DNA from: Streptomyces profundus
Lineage (GTDB): Bacteria; Actinomycetota; Actinomycetes; Streptomycetales; Streptomycetaceae
Reading direction: 5' to 3'
DNA: 64,000 bases
Assembly (NCBI RefSeq): GCF_020740535.1
Contig: NZ_CP082362.1
Span: forward strand, 4,958,501-5,022,500
Shown piece by piece: positions 60,370-64,000 of this stretch. The notes beneath the pieces are model-generated. The model was not told the DNA's origin, searched no databases, and saw only the letters and a program-made list of their open reading frames with translations. The position numbers and the translations under genes were made by a program. The first letter of the stretch is position 1. Each line of letters starts with the position of its first letter.

Positions 60370-61602
60370 TCAGTCCACCAGATCCCGCACCAGGGCATCG
60401 GCCAGCAGACGGCCGCGCAGCGTGAGCGCCGCGCGGCCGTCGGCGTACGCGTCGGGGCGCAACAGCCCGTCGGCCAGCGCGCGTTCCGCTGCCGCGCGCC
60501 CCTCGGCGCGCAGCAGCGTCAGCGGGCAGCCCTCGACCAGCCGCAGCTCCAGCAGCACCCGCTCCACCCGCTGGTCCTCCGGCGTGAGCACCTCCCGCCC
60601 GGCGCCGGGCGAGCGCCCCTCGGCCAGGGCCTGCGCGTACGCTCCCGGATGCTTGACGTTCCACCAGCGCAGCCCGCCGACGTGACTGTGCGCGCCGGGG
60701 CCCGCGCCCCACCAGTCGGCGCCCGTCCAGTACAGCTCGTTGTGCCGACAGCGGCCGGCCGGGGTGGTGGCCCAGTTGGACACCTCGTACCAGGAGAAGC
60801 CGGCCGCCGACAGCACCGCGTCCGCCTGGAGGTAACGGTCGGCGTGCACGTCGTCGTCCGTCATCGGCACCTCGCCGCGACGCACCCGCTGCCCGAGCCT
60901 GGTGCCCTCCTCCACGATCAGCGAGTAGGCGGAGACATGGTCAGGGCCGGCGCCGATGGCGGCGTCGAGGGACGCTCCCCAGTCCGCCTCGCTCTCGCCT
61001 GGGGCGCCGTAGATCAGATCCAGGTTGACATGGTCGAAGCCGGCGGCCCGCGCCTCGGCGACGGCCAGCTCGGGGCGGCCTGGCGTGTGGGTGCGCTCCA
61101 ACAGCCGCAGCACATGCGGGCGGGCGCTCTGCATCCCGAACGAGATCCGGTTGAACCCGGCGGCGCGCAGCGCGACCAGCCCGGCGGCGTCCACCGAATC
61201 CGGGTTGGCCTCGGTGGTGACCTCCGCGTCAGGGGCGAGGCCGAACTCCTGGCGCACCGCGTCCAGCATCCGCCCCAGATCGGCCGGGGGCAGCAGGGTG
61301 GGGGTGCCGCCGCCGACGAAGACGGTGGCGACCCGGCGCGCGTCGTCCCCGAGCACCTTCCTGGCCAGCCGGACCTCCTCCGTCAGCACCGCCGCGTAGT
61401 TCTCCCGGGAGGCCAGCGCCCCACCGGAGCCGCGCAGCTCCTGGGCGGTGTAGGTGTTGAAGTCGCAGTAGCCGCAGCGGGTCGCGCAGTAGGGCACATG
61501 CAGATAGAAGGCGAGCGGCCGATCGGCGGCGCCGGCCAGCGCGGACGGCGGCAGCGCGCCGTCGTCGGGCATGGGCTCACCATCGGGCAGGGCGGAGGGC
61601 AT
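60370..61602 (-). CDS. hemW: Radical SAM heme chaperone HemW (coproporphyrinogen-oxidase-like)
   Basis: 410 residues. Iron-sulfur motif CATRCGYC (Cys39, Cys43, Cys46), VFVGGGTPTLLPPADLGRML, TTEANPDSVD, GFNRISFGMQSARPHVL and YSLIVEEGTRLGQRVRRGEV; C-terminal HemN_C domain (RHNELYWTGADWWGAGPGAH). HemW binds heme and delivers it to target enzymes; older annotations call it an oxygen-independent coproporphyrinogen oxidase. The ATG at 61602 is six bases after a GACAAT hexamer on the minus strand, so it may be leaderless. Confidence 0.95.
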   Translation of the reverse strand: MPSALPDGEPMPDDGALPPSALAGAADRPLAFYLHVPYCATRCGYCDFNTYTAQELRGSGGALASRENYAAVLTEEVRLARKVLGDDARRVATVFVGGGTPTLLPPADLGRMLDAVRQEFGLAPDAEVTTEANPDSVDAAGLVALRAAGFNRISFGMQSARPHVLRLLERTHTPGRPELAVAEARAAGFDHVNLDLIYGAPGESEADWGASLDAAIGAGPDHVSAYSLIVEEGTRLGQRVRRGEVPMTDDDVHADRYLQADAVLSAAGFSWYEVSNWATTPAGRCRHNELYWTGADWWGAGPGAHSHVGGLRWWNVKHPGAYAQALAEGRSPGAGREVLTPEDQRVERVLLELRLVEGCPLTLLRAEGRAAAERALADGLLRPDAYADGRAALTLRGRLLADALVRDLVD

Positions 61603-61900
61603 ACCGCCATTGTCCGTGATCCGCCGAGCGGTGCCCTCCGGGGGTTGGGCCGCCCCACCCCACCGCCCCGCCGCCCGGCGGCGGCGTCGGGCGGCGGGGG
61701 TGGGCGCTCGGAGGCGTGGGCCTGTGGGGTTCCGCCTGGCGCGTGCTGTCCGACGCCGTCTTAAGGAGCGGTGGCTCGGGGCTGTGCTCGTCGGGCTTCT
61801 GCTGACGGGCCTTCGTCCACCGTCCGCTCCGCTGCCGCCCGGCGTGTGCTGTTCGCCCTTGCGCGCGGACAGGCGTCGCGGGGCTGTCGTCGTCGGGCTT

Positions 61901-62024
61901 CCGTCCGACGTCCGTGGTCCGCTCGCTTCGCTTCCGTCCGGCGCGTGTCGTCCGTTCCGCTGCCGTCCGACGTCCGTGGTCCGCTCGCTTCGCTTCCGCC
62001 CGGCGCGTGTCGTCCGTTCCGCCG
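61901..62024 (+). repeat. 62-bp tandem duplication
   Basis: The unit starting CCGTCCGACGTCCGTGGTCC at 61901 is repeated at 61963 with few changes (each contains CGCTCGCTTCGCTTCCG and GGCGCGTGTCGTCCG). A third, partial relative reads CCGTCCGTTCCGCTG then CCCGGCGCGTG around 62053-62082, after the 7-bp repeat. Confidence 0.75.
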
Positions 62025-62054
62025 CCGCCTGCCGCCTGCCGCCTGCCGCCTGCC
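62024..62054 (+). repeat. 7-bp tandem repeat (GCCGCCT, about 4.5 copies)
   Basis: GCCGCCT is repeated head to tail right after the second 62-bp unit. Such short repeats change length readily by slippage. Confidence 0.75.
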
Positions 62055-62120
62055 GTCCGTTCCGCTGTCGCCCGGCGCGTGCCGTCCGCTTTGTCCCTGG
62101 TCGTGTTCGTCGGGCAGGGC

Positions 62121-62975
62121 CTAGTTGACGGGCCCAGCCGGGCCGCCGACCGTGACGTGGTCGATCAGGTGCTCGACCGGGCCGAGCAGGGCCGGGTCGA
62201 GGTCTCGGAAGTTCCGTACGCCGCGCAGCACCCGCTGCCAGGCGGCGCCGGTGTTGGGGGGCCAGCCCAGCGCCTGGCAGACGCCCGTCTTCCAGTCCTG
62301 GCCGCGCGGCACCTCCGGCCAGGCGGGAATGCCGACCGCCGACGGCTTGACCGCCGCCCAGATGTCGACGAACGGATGCCCGACCACCAGCACCAGGTCC
62401 TCGCCGTACTCCGCGCGCACCGCGTCGGCGATCCGCGACTCCTTGGAGCCCGGGACCAGATGGTCGACGAGCACGCCCAGCCTGGCCTCGGGCGACGGCC
62501 CGAACTCCCGGACCACCGACGGCAGATCGTCCACCCCCGCCAGGAACTCCACCACCACGCCCTCGGCCCGCAGATCGTCGCCCCAGACCCTTTCCACCAG
62601 CTCCGCGTCGTGCCGGCCCTCCACAAAGATCCGACCGGCGCGCGCCACCCTGGCCCGCGCCCTGGGCGGCGCCACCGACCCGGAGGCGGTGCGCGCGGGG
62701 CGCTTGGGCGCCGCCTGCGCGGGGCGCACCAGCGTCACCTCGCGCCCCTCAAGGAGAAAGCCGCGCGGCGCCATCGGGAAGACCCGGTGGCCGCCGAACC
62801 GGTCCTCCAGGGTGACGGTCGGCCCCTCGGCCGTCTTCTCCCAGCGGATCACTGCCCCGCAGAAGCCGGTGGTCACCTCCTCGACCACCAACCCTGGGTC
62901 GGCCGGCACCTCGGGCACGGCCCGGGGGCGCTTCCACGGCGGGGTCAGATCCGGGTTATAGGAACGCGCGCGCAT
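62121..62975 (-). CDS. DUF3097 family protein
   Basis: 284 residues. The N-terminal part has RARSYNPDLTPPW and FCGAVIRWEKTAEGPTVTLE; the centre has GRIFVEGRHDAELVERVWGD and GVLVDHLVPGSKESRIADAV, a TOPRIM-like arrangement of acidic residues; the C-terminus reads WQRVLRGVRNFRDLDPALLG. The family is confined to actinobacteria and near relatives and is uncharacterised. Position beside hemW and the hrcA operator is, as I recall, conserved in streptomycetes. Confidence 0.88.
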   Translation of the reverse strand: MRARSYNPDLTPPWKRPRAVPEVPADPGLVVEEVTTGFCGAVIRWEKTAEGPTVTLEDRFGGHRVFPMAPRGFLLEGREVTLVRPAQAAPKRPARTASGSVAPPRARARVARAGRIFVEGRHDAELVERVWGDDLRAEGVVVEFLAGVDDLPSVVREFGPSPEARLGVLVDHLVPGSKESRIADAVRAEYGEDLVLVVGHPFVDIWAAVKPSAVGIPAWPEVPRGQDWKTGVCQALGWPPNTGAAWQRVLRGVRNFRDLDPALLGPVEHLIDHVTVGGPAGPVN

Positions 62976-62987
62976 GCCCTCATTCGA

Positions 62988-63770
62988 TCACGCCGGCGTC
63001 CCGCCCGGGGCGACCCCGGCGCCGCCGAAGCGCGCCGCCAGCGCGGCCCGTTGGGCGCGGACGAACGCCGCGTCCACCACCGCGCCATGGCCGGGCACAT
63101 AGCGGGCGGCAGGGCCGCCGGCGGCCAACAGCCGGTCGAGCGCGGCCGGCCAGCGCGCGGGTTCGGCGTCGGAACCCGCCTGGGGCTCGCCCGACTCCTC
63201 CACCAGATCGCCGCAGAAGACGACCCCGGGGGCATCCTCGCCGTCCGTGACCAGCACGGCCAGATCGTGGCCTGAGTGCGCGGCGCCCAGGTTCAGCAGG
63301 GTGGCCCGCCGACCGTTGCCCAGCGGCAGCACCAGGCGTTCGTCCACCAGCCGGTCAGGCGCCGGGAGCGCACGCCGGGCGCGTTCCGCGTCGGCCGGAT
63401 CGAGGCCGTGCCTGACCGCGTCGGCGGTCACCGTCCGATCGCTGGCCAGCCAGGGCGGGGTGCGCCCGTCGGCGGCCAGGCGCTGGGCGCCGGGGAAGGC
63501 GCCGGCGCCCAGCAGATGATCGAAGTGCGGGTGGGTGACCGCGAGCCAGCGCACCGGCACGGCCGGCCGCCCGACCAGCTCCGCCAGCTCCCGACGCAGC
63601 TGGTCACCCACGGTCAACGAGGGGCCGGCGTCCACCAGCAGCACCCCGTCCTCGCCGACCACCGCGCCCACCGTCTCGTCCCAACCCGGCAGCCGCCGGC
63701 GCCAGATTCCCGGCGCGATCCGCTGCCACGCGCCGCTCGTCCCGTCCCGCACGCCGTCCTCGCTCGCCAT
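62988..63770 (-). CDS. MBL-fold metallohydrolase
   Basis: 260 residues from the ATG at 63770, seven bases after TAGCGT (minus strand, 63783-63778), so probably leaderless; the frame extends to 63902 without support. Metal motif THPHFDHLLG (HxHxDH), LGAAHSGHDLAVLV (third His), VVFCGDLVEESG (bridging Asp) and YVPGHGAVVD (last His). The family hydrolyses esters, thioesters or lactams; no specific substrate is indicated. It precedes the CIRCE element and is divergent from the expected hrcA gene. Confidence 0.88.
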   Translation of the reverse strand: MASEDGVRDGTSGAWQRIAPGIWRRRLPGWDETVGAVVGEDGVLLVDAGPSLTVGDQLRRELAELVGRPAVPVRWLAVTHPHFDHLLGAGAFPGAQRLAADGRTPPWLASDRTVTADAVRHGLDPADAERARRALPAPDRLVDERLVLPLGNGRRATLLNLGAAHSGHDLAVLVTDGEDAPGVVFCGDLVEESGEPQAGSDAEPARWPAALDRLLAAGGPAARYVPGHGAVVDAAFVRAQRAALAARFGGAGVAPGGTPA

Positions 63771-63895
63771 GGCGGCGACGCTATCGGGCTTGGCGCCGGC
63801 TCCGTGCCGGCTCGGCGCGGGCCCGACCCGTTCTCGGTTCGGTCGTCGCCGCTCGTTCCCTGGGCGGGCTACCCCGCCGTACACTGGGTCAGGTC

Positions 63896-63922
63896 CTGGC
63901 ACTCCGAGCGGCTGAGTGCCAG
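63896..63922 (+). promoter_or_regulatory. CIRCE operator (HrcA binding site)
   Basis: CTGGCACTC (63896-63904), nine bases, then GAGTGCCAG (63914-63922): the arms GCACTC/GAGTGC and the N9 spacer match the CIRCE consensus, with the outer bases differing from TTA/TAA to CTG/CAG while remaining complementary. HrcA represses heat-shock genes through this element. hrcA-dnaJ normally starts just downstream; GGGAGG at 63989-63994 looks like its ribosome binding site, so the gene should begin at about 64001. A TACACT at 63880-63885 may be its -10. Confidence 0.85.
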
Positions 63923-63963
63923 TGGGACTCCAGTGGGAGAACCCAGTGGGGCAGCTCAGTGGG
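63920..63963 (+). repeat. Four direct CAGTGGG repeats after the CIRCE site
   Basis: CAGTGGG begins at 63920, 63931, 63944 and 63957 (spacings 11, 13, 13), the first overlapping the last bases of CIRCE. They lie in the probable 5' leader of the next operon. They may bind a regulator or be a simple repeat expansion. Confidence 0.5.
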
Positions 63964-64000
63964 ACATCGGGGAACGGATGGGCCGGACGGGAGGTGTGCG

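Larger units (their letters stand above)
61603..62120. other. 518-bp non-coding stretch with tandem repeats
   Basis: No supported gene between hemW and the DUF3097 gene (both on minus). The promoter of hemW lies at its left end. From about 61900 to 62060 it consists of repeats (next two entries). Open frames here come from the repeats and high GC. Confidence 0.6.

Noticed and set aside
61901..62060. CRISPR-like array
   Set aside because: The repeats are contiguous without unique spacers and no cas genes are present.
61603..62120. Proline/arginine-rich ORFs in the repeat region
   Set aside because: They follow the tandem repeat units, lack start signals and are not conserved-looking.

Overview
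The window is about 72% GC, genes are closely packed, GTG starts and four-base stop/start overlaps are common, and the gene order (proB, proA, nadD, rsfS, leuS, degV, holA, comEC, comEA, rpsT, lepA, hemW, then a CIRCE site where hrcA should follow) is that of a Streptomyces or close Streptomycetaceae chromosome core. Species cannot be read from the window. No insertion sequence, phage, CRISPR array or rRNA was seen.

Layout. 0.1-5.3 kb: two minus-strand operons of helix-turn-helix/DUF5753 regulators with small partner proteins (DUF6879 type; two tandem DUF397 copies), then a plus-strand run with an anti-sigma-like ATPase, two small proteins and a degenerate Nudix protein. This block is flanked by two diverged copies, in opposite orientation, of a ~300-bp non-coding repeat (1.78-2.09 and 5.38-5.71 kb). 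5.8-19.7 kb: conserved core with a glycerophosphotransferase-like membrane enzyme, proline biosynthesis (proB, proA), two related membrane proteins, an M48 protease, nadD, an LCP/LytR_C protein, rsfS, a histidine phosphatase and a tRNA-Ala(GGC).

19.8-45.3 kb is accessory DNA between the tRNA-Ala and leuS: TetR, an LLM-type oxidoreductase, an Eis-like acetyltransferase, two secreted peptidoglycan hydrolases, two tandem HTH regulators and a biosynthetic cluster. The cluster has two arms diverging from an AT-richer promoter region at 39.0-39.5 kb. The minus arm is a coupled operon: AT-ACP; a 2001-residue protein read as FabL-type enoyl reductase-KS-CLF-KR-DH; a cytochrome P450; a second KR-DH-like protein whose DH has lost its catalytic residues; and a phosphopantetheinyl transferase. 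The plus arm has an FAD oxidoreductase, two SnoaL/NTF2-like proteins, an MMPL exporter and an SDR. Together they look like a dismantled PUFA/heterocyst-glycolipid-type iterative synthase that carries its own SDR-family enoyl reductase and an RND-family lipid exporter. Chemistry and product are inference.

45.3-64.0 kb returns to core genes. leuS is preceded by a short leader ORF with three consecutive leucine codons and a clean intrinsic terminator, which suggests attenuation. comEC has no stop codon where its domain ends, and its frame stays open into holA. Three DnaA-box-like 9-mers lie at the start of comEA. The window ends at a CIRCE operator just before the expected hrcA start. Many starts lie 6-8 bases after a TANNNT -10 element, suggesting leaderless mRNAs.
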